Source of the DNA: Enterococcus florum
GTDB lineage: Bacteria > Bacillota > Bacilli > Lactobacillales > Enterococcaceae
DNA length: 64,000 bases
Direction: 5' to 3'
Assembly (NCBI RefSeq): GCF_004309355.1
Contig: NZ_BJCC01000015.1
Location: forward strand, 62,001-126,000
The translations under genes and the position numbers were made by a program. Shown piece after piece: positions 36,043 to 44,458 of the stretch. Each line of letters starts with the position of its first letter. Position 1 is the first letter of the stretch. The notes beneath the pieces were generated by a model, which saw nothing but the letters and a program-made list of their open reading frames with translations, was not told the origin of the DNA and did no database searches.

Positions 36043-36445
36043 TACGCTTTCTCCTCCGAATACTATCCAAATTAATATCGATTTCATTTATAATTTATCA
36101 ATAAAATGAGAAATGTTTGTGAACTTTTTCTAACTATCTATTTGAGAGACTACAAAACACAGAAGTTGTTAGTTGTATAATCCAATCATTGCAGTTTACA
36201 AATCAGTGATAGCTAAATAGACGGCTAGACCACGAGAATCTTCTTTCTCATCTGTTTCTGTCCGCTAAAAAGGGTGCTGGCCTTTGAGGGATTTCCCAAA
36301 ACCATCACCCGATAAAGAACAACGAATGAACAATCATAAAGCGTTGTCCAAAAGAAGTCGTGTAAATTTCTGTAGATACTATTCTGTTTTTTTTTAGGCT
36401 CTTCACAGTCATTCAAGCTTTTCTCTACGCTGATTTGTTGCAACA
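36043..36445. other. Intergenic region between the ASST-like gene and the histidine kinase gene
   Basis: No gene is supported here. The left part holds a possible promoter for the ASST-like gene (TTGATA at 36096-36101, minus) and a TTCACA-N5-TTCTCA direct repeat (36107-36123, minus). A 73-codon minus frame at 36225-36446 has no ribosome-binding site. Confidence 0.5.
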
Positions 36446-37354
36446 CTATAAGATCACAACAAACCTCTTTGTAAACCTTTCGTCATCTTCCAACTCGATC
36501 ATAAAACCATGCTTCTCAATGATTGATTTGGTAATCGCTAAGCCCAATCCACTTCCTTGAAAATGACGCTCTGTTTCATTTTCGCTAACAAAAGGATGAA
36601 ACAAGTGTGTTCGCTTTTCTGACGGGATTTTTGTTCCATCGTCGGCAAAAATAATTTGCGCACTGTTTTTCTTTTCTTCTATTGTAATTCGCAGTTTGGT
36701 TCCTAAAGGGTTGTGCTTGCAAGCATTGACCAGCAGATTGACAAAAACACGTTTCATTTCAACCTTATCAATGGCGCGCATCATTGGGGCTTCCGGCAAT
36801 TCTACGATCAAATCAATCTGATGCTGCTCCAGCAGATCATAGCTCTCTGCGATCGTTTCCTTTAACAGATAGTTGACATCCTGCAGCTCTCGCTTCAGCG
36901 GATAGTCCGCGGCCGTCAATTTGGTGTATTGGAACATGGCATCCAGTAGTTCGTCAGCGGTGAGTGCTTTTTGGTAAATGATTTCAGCAACTTCTTTTTG
37001 TTCAACGGGATCAACAATTTCTTCCTGCAGTGCTTTAGAAAACCCCGTGATACTGGTCAATGGTGTTTTTAGATCATGGGCAATATTAGCAAACAGAAGC
37101 CTTTGCTGCTGTGCAATTTCTTGGCTTTTGGCTGTTATCCTTTTATCTAAACTTCGATAAAATAAAAAGGAGAAGACACCGATCACAATGACCTGTGCCG
37201 CCACACTGCTGAACAATAAGATGAACTGGTATTCAACAGGAACGATCAGCTCTCTAAGCTGAGTTGCGACTTCCTCCAGCAATCCAACAGTCAATGAAAG
37301 GCCTAAAAAGTGACAAACAAAGGAACACAATATCGCGTGCTTAAGTTCTTTCAT
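36446..37354 (-). CDS. Sensor histidine kinase
   Basis: This 302-residue membrane kinase has two transmembrane helices (about 8-26 and 45-67) with only a short extracellular loop, so it may sense a membrane or transporter signal rather than bind a ligand outside. The phospho-acceptor H-box is FANIAHDLKTPLTSITGF near 90; the N-box (FVNLLVNACKHNP) and G-box (GSGLGLAITKSIIEKHG) complete an intact ATPase domain. It overlaps the response regulator gene by 14 bases. Its neighbours suggest that it controls the FtsX-type ABC exporter upstream. Confidence 0.9.
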   Translation of the reverse strand: MKELKHAILCSFVCHFLGLSLTVGLLEEVATQLRELIVPVEYQFILLFSSVAAQVIVIGVFSFLFYRSLDKRITAKSQEIAQQQRLLFANIAHDLKTPLTSITGFSKALQEEIVDPVEQKEVAEIIYQKALTADELLDAMFQYTKLTAADYPLKRELQDVNYLLKETIAESYDLLEQHQIDLIVELPEAPMMRAIDKVEMKRVFVNLLVNACKHNPLGTKLRITIEEKKNSAQIIFADDGTKIPSEKRTHLFHPFVSENETERHFQGSGLGLAITKSIIEKHGFMIELEDDERFTKRFVVIL

Positions 37355-38027
37355 GATGTCCCTCCAAGCGATAGCCTAAGCCGCGAATCGTTTTGATGCG
37401 TTCCGTTCCAATCTTTTCTCGCAGCTTGCTCATCATGACTCGTACGTTGTTGTAGCCAGTTAAGGAGTCCTGCCAGCCATGACTATAAATCTGCTCTTTC
37501 GTAAAAACTCTTCCTGGCTGCTCCATCAATAACTTCAATACCCGAAATTCTACCGCCGTTAGTTCGATTGGCTGATCCGCAACATAAGCCACACACGCAT
37601 GTAGGTCTAACCTTAGTTTATCAACCTTCAGCTGGCTAGATTTAGCCAATGCGGTTCCTAAAGAATGATATCTGCGCAGCAACGCCTTCACTCGAGCAGT
37701 TGCTTCATGAGGATCGAAGGGCTTTGTCAAATAATCGTCCGCACCAATATCCAGTCCAAAAATCCGATCTGATGCCTCAATCCGCGCAGAAATCACCATG
37801 ATTGGAATATTGCTTTCTTTTCTGATTCTGCGGATTAACTCAAAGCCGTCGACTTCCGGCATCATAATATCAACAATCACTAGATCAATCGGCTGTTCTG
37901 CCAAAAGTTTCAACGCTTCACGACCGTTTTCGGCCTGATGCAGCTGCATGTCCTCGTTTCTCAAATACATTTGCAGCAATTTGAGAATCTCTTTTTCGTC
38001 GTCTACGTGTAAAATATGGTATGTCAT
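37341..38027 (-). CDS. OmpR/PhoB-family response regulator
   Basis: This 228-residue regulator has a receiver domain with the phospho-acceptor Asp in LVIVDIMMPEVDG near 52 and a C-terminal winged-helix DNA-binding domain (AVEFRVLKLLMEQPGRVFTK, then GYNNVRVMMSKLREKIG). ATG 38027 is chosen because AAGGTGA lies five bases before it. It forms a two-component system with the overlapping kinase gene and follows the ABC exporter genes. OmpR-type regulators bind 11-bp-phased direct repeats of the kind seen at the small-RNA promoters, but a link is only speculative. Confidence 0.92.
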   Translation of the reverse strand: MTYHILHVDDEKEILKLLQMYLRNEDMQLHQAENGREALKLLAEQPIDLVIVDIMMPEVDGFELIRRIRKESNIPIMVISARIEASDRIFGLDIGADDYLTKPFDPHEATARVKALLRRYHSLGTALAKSSQLKVDKLRLDLHACVAYVADQPIELTAVEFRVLKLLMEQPGRVFTKEQIYSHGWQDSLTGYNNVRVMMSKLREKIGTERIKTIRGLGYRLEGHHERT

Positions 38028-38083
38028 CAGCATCACCTTCAATCCACAAGTTTATTGATTTCATTTTAGCATAGCTGTTCTTT

Positions 38084-38842
38084 CTAAATCTCTGCAGCCA
38101 GCATTTTCTGATTGATTCGTTCCATTCGACGTTCTAGCTGCTGCCCAGAAAAGCTGCCTAGCACCAATTCATCCACGATTCGCCCATCTGCCATCAACAG
38201 GACGCGTTCACTCTGCGCTGCAACTTTCGCATCGTGAGTCACAAGAACAACGGTCGTTCCCTCTTGGTTGATTTTTGAAAGGATGTCTAAGATTTCCTGT
38301 GCTGCCTTTGAATTTAACGCGCCTGTCGGCTCATCGCCAAACACAACGGACGGTCGGCTCATCAAAGCCCGACAAATCCCTGCCCGTTGCAGCTGTCCAC
38401 CGGAAACCTGTGTGATTCTGCGTTCTTTCAATTCGGCAATTCCGACTCTTTCCATCAACATGTGTGCTTGTTTTTCCAGCTCTTGCTGATTTCTTTTCTT
38501 ATCATTTAAGCTAGGAAGAAGAATATTATCTAGTAAGGATAAGTTTTTCAGCAATGTCGGCTGCTGAAAAACAAATCCCATGTCCTTTCTGCGCAAATCG
38601 GCCAATTCACGCTCTGACATCATTTGCAGCGGGTGATCATCAAACACAATCTCTCCAGTATCTACACTATCCATCCCGCTGATCGCATAAAGCAAAGTTG
38701 ACTTGCCAGAACCTGAAGCACCCATGATCGACACAAATTCTCCCTGTTTTACCTGAAGATCCACTTGATTCAGCACTTGAACCCTTTCTATCCCTTCACC
38801 GAAGAATTTACTGATGTCGATTCCCTTAATCATGGTTTTCAT
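38084..38842 (-). CDS. ABC transporter ATP-binding protein (MacB/LolD-like)
   Basis: This 252-residue ATPase has Walker [10 protein letters not shown], signature VSGGQLQRAGICRALM and Walker B VVFGDEPTGALNSK, with the DEPTGAL form typical of exporters that pair with FtsX-type permeases. ATG 38842 follows GGCGGG; the frame extends to 38953, but that part overlaps the permease gene. It lies 15 bases after the permease gene. The exporter probably handles a peptide, antibiotic or envelope lipid. Confidence 0.92.
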   Translation of the reverse strand: MKTMIKGIDISKFFGEGIERVQVLNQVDLQVKQGEFVSIMGASGSGKSTLLYAISGMDSVDTGEIVFDDHPLQMMSERELADLRRKDMGFVFQQPTLLKNLSLLDNILLPSLNDKKRNQQELEKQAHMLMERVGIAELKERRITQVSGGQLQRAGICRALMSRPSVVFGDEPTGALNSKAAQEILDILSKINQEGTTVVLVTHDAKVAAQSERVLLMADGRIVDELVLGSFSGQQLERRMERINQKMLAAEI

Positions 38843-38856
38843 TGTCTTTCCCGCCT

Positions 38857-41175
38857 TTATTCTTTTAAATTTTCTGCCATCTCGATGTTCCCTGCCTGAG
38901 TTACAACTGCTTTCGTTGCTACGATCGTGACAAGAAGCATGAGCAAAGGGCAACCGAGATAAATGAGCCAGCTTCCTGTCATTTGAATACTAATCCCGCC
39001 CATCATCGATGCCATCAATCCAGCTAAGGTTTTTCCTAGCGTCATGGATAAAAACACACCCAATCCTAAACCGAGGATCAGAATTGTTACACTACGAGCC
39101 AAATATTGGCGGCTCAGTTCTCGATTAGTGAAACCTAATACCTTAATCGTGGCAATTTCTTTTCTATCTTTTATTAACAGCAGCTTCATAAACAACGCCG
39201 TGATTAGACCGGTAATCGCTAAGGCAACCACTAATGCCCCAACAGCGATCAACAGGATGGACCGAATCATAGCCCCATATGTCTGGTCACGATGCAATCG
39301 GGCATTGTTTAATTTGGCATAAGGCAGCTCTTTTTTGTATTGCGCCATCTTTTGATTTAATTGGCTAGGATCCTTTAGTTTCATATAAATGTTGGTCCAC
39401 ATTTTCGCTGTCTCTCGATCCTCAAACGTGGCTTTAGCAGTTTTGCCTCCATTAAATAAATTGGCGTAGATTCCACAAACCGTAAACACTTCTTCTTTAT
39501 CCCCTCGAATCAGGATTACCTTGTCTCCTACCTTTTTCCCGTATTCTTCAGCATTGATGGTCGATAAGGCAATTTCGTGTGTCTTGATAGGTGCTTTTCC
39601 TTCAAGATAAGAGACTGGAAATTTTTGATGATCTCCCAGCTCAACTGCCAGCACATTATCCGTTGAACCGTTCTCCTTCACGTGGAAGTTTTTGGTCACA
39701 ATCTTGCTGTAATCTGCAATATCAGTGTCTTTACCAAGGTATTCTTCGATCTTTTTCTCGTATTCCATGTTATTGACTGACTCGTACAAGCTGGTCATCA
39801 TATCCATCTCGCGGCTAAAGCCCAAGTTCTCTACAAAAGAATCTGCAGCAACCGTATGATAGGTCATAGCCGGAACGATCATGATGAAAGAGGACAAAAT
39901 GAACACCAGCAGCATCGTCACGTATAGTTTTTTTTGATTGAAAATATCGATAATTCCCATACGCACATCTGTTGGGAGAAAGTTCAGTCTGCGAAGCGTA
40001 AAGCGTGAGTTAGTCGAACGTTTTTCATTTGCTCCGCTGAAGCGAATCGCTTCTATAGCGGAAACTTTTTTAAAGCGGTTCAATAATTGATACACATAGC
40101 TGACCATTAATAAAGTCACTGCAATCACTCCGGCAACAGCGAACAGCCAGCTCAATTGCTCATTTTTACTTTCCCCCATATAAAGCTTGATATTTCTCAG
40201 TAGGAGATGGCTCATCGGCAATGAAATCAGATACCCCAGCAGACCGCCAATGACGGAAATTGCCGCGTATTTGACTAAATAGATTTTTTTGATATCCGTT
40301 ACTTGAAGTCCAATCGCCTTCATCACACCGATTTCTTGGTAATCCTCTTCGATTTTTGCCAACAATGTGAATCGAATACACATGAAAGCCATTAAAACAA
40401 CCAATAAACTAATGGTCAATAGGATCGCGATCATGATGCCATCTGACATTGCGTTGCCTAATTTAAATAAACGATAGGTGCCAGAAGGCCCATTGGTTTC
40501 CAATCCTGCTTTCTTATAAGCCGCCTCAAATTCGTTCAACTTTGACGGATCCTTTAAACGAAACTGGATAATGTATTCCAAAGCCCCCTTTGAAAACAGC
40601 TCATCGTATTCCTGCTGATGCAGCAATATTCGCTTAGATCCAGCCATTTGCGAGTTCATACTCCCATCTCGCAAAAAACCAGTGATTCTCAATTCTTTTC
40701 CAGCGATGATGACTTTATCACCAAGCTTGGCAACTCCTTGCTTCATATAATCCACAGGTGCATATAATTCTCCAGGTTTAGGTTGAATGCGCCGATTCTC
40801 CATATCTAACAAATAATCAAGCTGGCTGTTTTGTGTAGCAACACCATTGTCTTGAACACTGTCTGCAAAGCTGTAATCACCGATTTGAATGTTTGAACCT
40901 TCAATATTCAAAAACTCTGAAGCCTCGTATGCAGCGACATTTTCGTTGTTTCTAGCAAATCGATCTAACCGTTCTCGATCTAATTCTCCCGCATGCATCT
41001 GCATATAGTGTGGAACCTTCGCCTCTTCCATCAACGTATCAATCGAACTTGTCAGATTAACACTCAAAATCATTGCCAAAGCTACTAACACCGATGCAAC
41101 AGTGACAAATAGCAGGGTGGTGATGGTAATCAATTTACTTTGAAGCACATCGTTTTTTACAATTCTCCAGTACAT
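38857..41175 (-). CDS. FtsX-like ABC transporter permease
   Basis: This 772-residue membrane protein contains two FtsX domains, each with a large extracellular part flanked by transmembrane helices (one group near 15-40 and 255-370, another near 420-440 and 640-760). It starts at ATG 41175 after AGGAGAGGGGG and heads the operon permease, ATPase, response regulator, kinase. Such exporters typically detoxify or sense antimicrobial peptides. It diverges from a tetR gene across a promoter with a large operator, so the TetR protein may also control it. Confidence 0.9.
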   Translation of the reverse strand: MYWRIVKNDVLQSKLITITTLLFVTVASVLVALAMILSVNLTSSIDTLMEEAKVPHYMQMHAGELDRERLDRFARNNENVAAYEASEFLNIEGSNIQIGDYSFADSVQDNGVATQNSQLDYLLDMENRRIQPKPGELYAPVDYMKQGVAKLGDKVIIAGKELRITGFLRDGSMNSQMAGSKRILLHQQEYDELFSKGALEYIIQFRLKDPSKLNEFEAAYKKAGLETNGPSGTYRLFKLGNAMSDGIMIAILLTISLLVVLMAFMCIRFTLLAKIEEDYQEIGVMKAIGLQVTDIKKIYLVKYAAISVIGGLLGYLISLPMSHLLLRNIKLYMGESKNEQLSWLFAVAGVIAVTLLMVSYVYQLLNRFKKVSAIEAIRFSGANEKRSTNSRFTLRRLNFLPTDVRMGIIDIFNQKKLYVTMLLVFILSSFIMIVPAMTYHTVAADSFVENLGFSREMDMMTSLYESVNNMEYEKKIEEYLGKDTDIADYSKIVTKNFHVKENGSTDNVLAVELGDHQKFPVSYLEGKAPIKTHEIALSTINAEEYGKKVGDKVILIRGDKEEVFTVCGIYANLFNGGKTAKATFEDRETAKMWTNIYMKLKDPSQLNQKMAQYKKELPYAKLNNARLHRDQTYGAMIRSILLIAVGALVVALAITGLITALFMKLLLIKDRKEIATIKVLGFTNRELSRQYLARSVTILILGLGLGVFLSMTLGKTLAGLMASMMGGISIQMTGSWLIYLGCPLLMLLVTIVATKAVVTQAGNIEMAENLKE

Positions 41176-41301
41176 ACAAAATCCCCCTCTCCTTTCTTAC
41201 CGATAAAGTCACTATAAAAGAAGAAGCTTTCCTGAATGTCCGCGAAGTATTAACCTCACCTTAAACTCGAAAAACAAACATCCTTTTTCAAACCCAGTCC
41301 A

Positions 41302-41329
41302 TTGACAAACTTCAAAAACATGGTATGAT
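41302..41329 (+). promoter_or_regulatory. Promoter of the tetR gene
   Basis: TTGACA (41302-41307) and TATGAT (41324-41329) are separated by 16 bases. The predicted start lies inside the operator that follows. Confidence 0.75.
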
Positions 41330-41331
41330 TA

Positions 41332-41364
41332 TTTTATGAATATAATTTACGAATATTCATAAAA
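41332..41364. promoter_or_regulatory. TetR operator candidate, 33-bp palindrome
   Basis: TTTTATGAATA (41332-41342) and TATTCATAAAA (41354-41364) are perfect 11-bp inverted arms with an 11-bp spacer, covering the transcription start of tetR and lying between tetR and the divergent permease gene. Confidence 0.8.
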
Positions 41365-41392
41365 ATTGTTTCTATATGAAAAGAGGGATAAA

Positions 41393-41983
41393 ATGCCGCT
41401 AAAACCAATGCTTTCCGATGAAGACAGAGAACGACTCAGGAATGAACTGCTCATCCTTTGTGAACGCCTTTGGATCATTCAAGGGTACAAAAAGACTAGT
41501 ATTAAGGAACTCTGTGCTAGGACACGGATTGCCATCGGGACGTTTTATTCGATGTTTCCCACGAAGGAAGCACTTTTCTATGAAACTTCGTTGACGATCC
41601 AAAATCGCCTGAAGGATCAATTTTTACAAACAGTGTTGGAACAGCCAAATAAAGAAGGCTTTGCAGCAGGACTGAAAAAATTGTTCCGTGAGTTTGACCG
41701 AAAACCGTTTTTATACGACGTAAACACGCCCGATTTCCGAGCCTTTGTCACCAAATTATCCGAAGAAGAGATGCAAGCATTAAAATTTGAGAGCCTCGAC
41801 TTTTTTGACGCCACTTTGCTGGCGGCCCACTTACAACTTAAAGTCGAAAATGCAAAAGCCTACGCGATTTTCAGCGCCTTGCTTTCAACACTGACGACAA
41901 AAATGACGATTGCTGAGCTGTATGATTATTTTAATGTGTTTGATTTTATGGTCGATACCATGGTGAATGAACTATTTGAATAG
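41393..41983 (+). CDS. TetR/AcrR-family transcriptional regulator
   Basis: This 196-residue repressor has an N-terminal HTH (KTSIKELCARTRIAIGTFYSMF, about 31-52) and a helical ligand-binding domain. ATG 41393 (MPLKPMLSDED) follows AAAGAGGGA; the earlier in-frame start overlaps the operator region. A 33-bp palindrome at its transcription start suggests self-repression. It is divergent from the ABC exporter operon and is followed after 21 bases by a gene for a 74-residue membrane protein. Confidence 0.88.
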   Translation: MPLKPMLSDEDRERLRNELLILCERLWIIQGYKKTSIKELCARTRIAIGTFYSMFPTKEALFYETSLTIQNRLKDQFLQTVLEQPNKEGFAAGLKKLFREFDRKPFLYDVNTPDFRAFVTKLSEEEMQALKFESLDFFDATLLAAHLQLKVENAKAYAIFSALLSTLTTKMTIAELYDYFNVFDFMVDTMVNELFE

Positions 41984-42004
41984 ATCGATTGAGGAGGAAA
42001 AAAT

Positions 42005-42229
42005 ATGATGAATGAAACAGCGAATTACTTTGAAAAACTAGCGAAACAAATGGGATTGACGATCCAACTGCCTCGCCCTAGTAAGGAGATGAAGAATACT
42101 TCTGCCCTGACAAATGGACTGGTAGGCGTTGGCCTGATCACATCGGGTGTCGTGTTTAGGAAGACATCCTTGACTGTCTTAGGTGTGGTCAGTATTGCCG
42201 GAGCGGTGATGCTGGCGATCGATGAGTAG
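42005..42229 (+). CDS. Small membrane protein of unknown function
   Basis: This 74-residue protein has a strong GAGGAGG ribosome-binding site and two closely spaced hydrophobic segments (about 35-52 and 54-70, TNGLVGVGLITSGVVF and LTVLGVVSIAGAVMLAI). It is in an operon with the tetR gene and is followed by a terminator. It is not recognised. Confidence 0.7.
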   Translation: MMNETANYFEKLAKQMGLTIQLPRPSKEMKNTSALTNGLVGVGLITSGVVFRKTSLTVLGVVSIAGAVMLAIDE

Positions 42230-42253
42230 ATGAGGGATCATCTGCTTTTTTTT
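42226..42253 (+). terminator. Terminator of the tetR operon
   Basis: GTAGATGA (42226-42233) pairs with TCATCTGC (42238-42245), followed by eight T residues. It overlaps the stop codon. Confidence 0.88.
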
Positions 42254-42369
42254 GGCGAATTTTTGAGAGCAACTACTTATAATTGAACAACATTTTGTAC
42301 ATATTTCCAAAACACTTTTCCTATTTACACGAGAAGAAAAAACTGCACAGTCACTCATAAGAAATTCCC

Positions 42370-42918
42370 TCATGAACAATCAAACTTAACCAACAGTCGA
42401 TGCAGCAGCTCAAACACTTGTTTTAATGACAGTTCCAACTCCGAAGTCAGCCATTCTTCCAAGACGCCGATCATCCCGGAAACGATGAATAAAGCTTCAA
42501 TCTGATCATAGGTTGATACCTGCTGGTAACACTCATCCTGCAAGACCTTTTCTTTGAAAATTTCTTTGATTTTATACAGGACATTGCCATTTGCGTTGGA
42601 CTGCATCAGCAGCAAGAACAGCTCCTTTTTTCCTTCTATATAAGTGGCAACCGCTTCCATCAATGATCGTAGATTTTCAGCAGTGACATAAGGTGTATAT
42701 TGTTCGAACAATTCAACCAACTCTGCATACAGTTCCTCTTCTAGCTGCTCGTACAGGTCGTAGGTATCTTTGTAATGCAGATAAAAGGTTCCCCTCCCTA
42801 AATCGGCTCGCTCTGACAATTCTGCCACAGTTATCTTATTCAAAGGTTTCTCTTTCAGCAATTCAATAAAGGCTTGATGAATCGCTTTTTGGGTTTTTAG
42901 CTTTCGCCGATCTGTCAT
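42370..42918 (-). CDS. TetR-family transcriptional regulator
   Basis: This 182-residue regulator has an N-terminal HTH (KITVAELSERADLGRGTFYLHY) and a TetR_C-type helical domain. ATG 42918 (MTDRRKLKTQKAIHQAF) is preferred, since this is the usual start of the family and the upstream extension has no ribosome-binding site. It is divergent from the ferrodoxin/GNAT/dehydrogenase operon, with two related dyads in the gap, and probably represses both directions. Confidence 0.88.
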   Translation of the reverse strand: MTDRRKLKTQKAIHQAFIELLKEKPLNKITVAELSERADLGRGTFYLHYKDTYDLYEQLEEELYAELVELFEQYTPYVTAENLRSLMEAVATYIEGKKELFLLLMQSNANGNVLYKIKEIFKEKVLQDECYQQVSTYDQIEALFIVSGMIGVLEEWLTSELELSLKQVFELLHRLLVKFDCS

Positions 42919-42951
42919 GTTTTCTCTCTTTTCTGAACACTTCGCTGAAAC

Positions 42952-43038
42952 GTGTTGATTAATAGACACTTTCTTGATCATTGCCGATAGTGCTCGCTTT
43001 TGCTGCTTAGTATAATGCACATATGGTTGTTAATCAAC
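42952..43038. promoter_or_regulatory. Paired operator candidates in the divergent TetR promoter region
   Basis: GTGT-N2-ATTAAT-N2-ACAC (42952-42969) and GTTG-N5-CAAC (43026-43038) are dyads that share the ten-base word TGTTGATTAA in opposite orientation. They flank the intergenic region between tetR and the ferrodoxin gene. Confidence 0.5.
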
Positions 43039-43066
43039 AGGTGTTTATAAAATTGGAGGTGACGCA

Positions 43067-43831
43067 ATGATTTTGTATTTTTCAGGTACTGGAAACAGCC
43101 GCTATGTGGCGGAACTTTTAGCAAACGAGTTAGGAGACGAACTGCGGTCATTGAATCAGCTGATAAAAGAGCAGAAAACCATGGCGCTGGTTTCCGAACG
43201 TCCATGGGTGATCGTTTGTCCGACCTACGCTTGGCGGCCGCCAAGAATTGTCATCGAATTCATTGAACAAACCTACTTCACAGGTAGTCAAAAGGTCTAC
43301 TTCTTCATGACTTGCGATACCAATACGCTAAATGCCATCCGTTATATTCACGAAATTTGTCAGAAAAAAGACTGGGAGCTTACAGGATTCGCCGAAATCA
43401 TTATGGTGGACAATTACATCGTTCTGGCAAAATCGATTCGTCCCGACGAAGAAATTCAAAAGCGAATCAATCAGGCAGAAAAAACGGTCAAACTATTGGC
43501 AAAGAGGATTGCGGTTAATGGTTCTTTGCCTTCCTTTTCAAAAACAGGCGGACTGGCCGGAGCCTTTATCAGTGGACCCGTTAATTCCTTCTTTTACCGT
43601 GTACTGATTAATGGCAAAGGATTTTATGCTGCTCCCCAATGCCTTCAATGCGGAAAATGTGCGACGGTTTGTCCTTTAAACAACATTCAACTAACCTCTG
43701 ATAAACCTTGTTGGGGAAGGAACTGTACGCATTGTATGGCTTGTATTGGCATTTGTCCGGTTCAAGCGGTGGAATACAAAAACAAGACCCAAGGAAAAAA
43801 ACGCTATTACTTGAAGAAAAGAGGAAGTTGA
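43067..43831 (+). CDS. EFR1-type ferrodoxin (flavodoxin-like plus 2[4Fe-4S] domain)
   Basis: This 254-residue protein combines an N-terminal flavodoxin-like domain (ILYFSGTGNSRYVAELLANEL, FMN-binding loop at 6-12) with a C-terminal ferredoxin domain bearing two cysteine clusters (CLQCGKCATVCPL and CTHCMACIGICPV). EFR1 proteins are electron carriers of unknown partner. It is the first gene of an operon; its TGA overlaps the ATG of the GNAT gene by one base (TGATG). It should act under low-oxygen conditions as a redox partner. Confidence 0.9.
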   Translation: MILYFSGTGNSRYVAELLANELGDELRSLNQLIKEQKTMALVSERPWVIVCPTYAWRPPRIVIEFIEQTYFTGSQKVYFFMTCDTNTLNAIRYIHEICQKKDWELTGFAEIIMVDNYIVLAKSIRPDEEIQKRINQAEKTVKLLAKRIAVNGSLPSFSKTGGLAGAFISGPVNSFFYRVLINGKGFYAAPQCLQCGKCATVCPLNNIQLTSDKPCWGRNCTHCMACIGICPVQAVEYKNKTQGKKRYYLKKRGS

Positions 43832-44457
43832 TGCATTATCGACACACTACAGCAGATGATTTGGAATCCGTCCTCCGTTTATCGACAGAGGCATTCTTTG
43901 CAGATCCGTTGTATACCATCATGAAGAAATTTTGTAAAACGGAAGCTGCCTATCAGCAATTTATTCAGATTAGTCAACGGGCGTTTATCCGATCTTATTT
44001 GACCACGACACCTTGTCTGGCAGCCCTTGATCAGGACAAGGTAATTGCCTTTGCCATCTTGGAGAAGCCCGATCACCAAAAAACAGATTTTCTGGCTTAC
44101 CTCAAAAACGGCGGCTGGAAACTACTGCGTTTCGTAGGCATCCCTTCACTCATCGGCTATATGAAGCTGCTGGATCAAATCATGGAGCCTTTGAATCAGA
44201 TAACTGTGCCGAATTGGTATTTGGCTCATTTGGCGGTGGACCCAGCCTATCAGGGGAGGGCGATTGGCAGCAACATGCTGCAAGAATGCATCATTCCCCT
44301 TGTAAAAGAACAAGATGGCAAGCTGCTGACCTTGGGAACGCAAACAGAACTCAACCAACGATTTTATCAAAAAAACGGCTTCACTTCGTTTGATCATCGT
44401 TTGTTAACATGGAAAGAGCAGGAGTTGAATACCTGGAGTCTGCGGAGGGAGGTCTAG
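43831..44457 (+). CDS. GNAT-family N-acetyltransferase
   Basis: This 208-residue cytoplasmic enzyme has the acetyl-CoA-binding motif A in LAHLAVDPAYQGRAIGSNML near 130-150 and a C-terminal NGFTSFDH. The start is set by the TGATG overlap with the ferrodoxin gene; the longer frame from 43708 would overlap that gene needlessly. The next gene starts one base after its stop. The substrate is not known. Confidence 0.88.
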   Translation: MHYRHTTADDLESVLRLSTEAFFADPLYTIMKKFCKTEAAYQQFIQISQRAFIRSYLTTTPCLAALDQDKVIAFAILEKPDHQKTDFLAYLKNGGWKLLRFVGIPSLIGYMKLLDQIMEPLNQITVPNWYLAHLAVDPAYQGRAIGSNMLQECIIPLVKEQDGKLLTLGTQTELNQRFYQKNGFTSFDHRLLTWKEQELNTWSLRREV

Positions 44458-44458
44458 T

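Noticed and set aside
36225-36446. 73-codon minus-strand frame after the histidine kinase gene
   Set aside because: No ribosome-binding site or recognisable protein features; it looks like 3' untranslated sequence.
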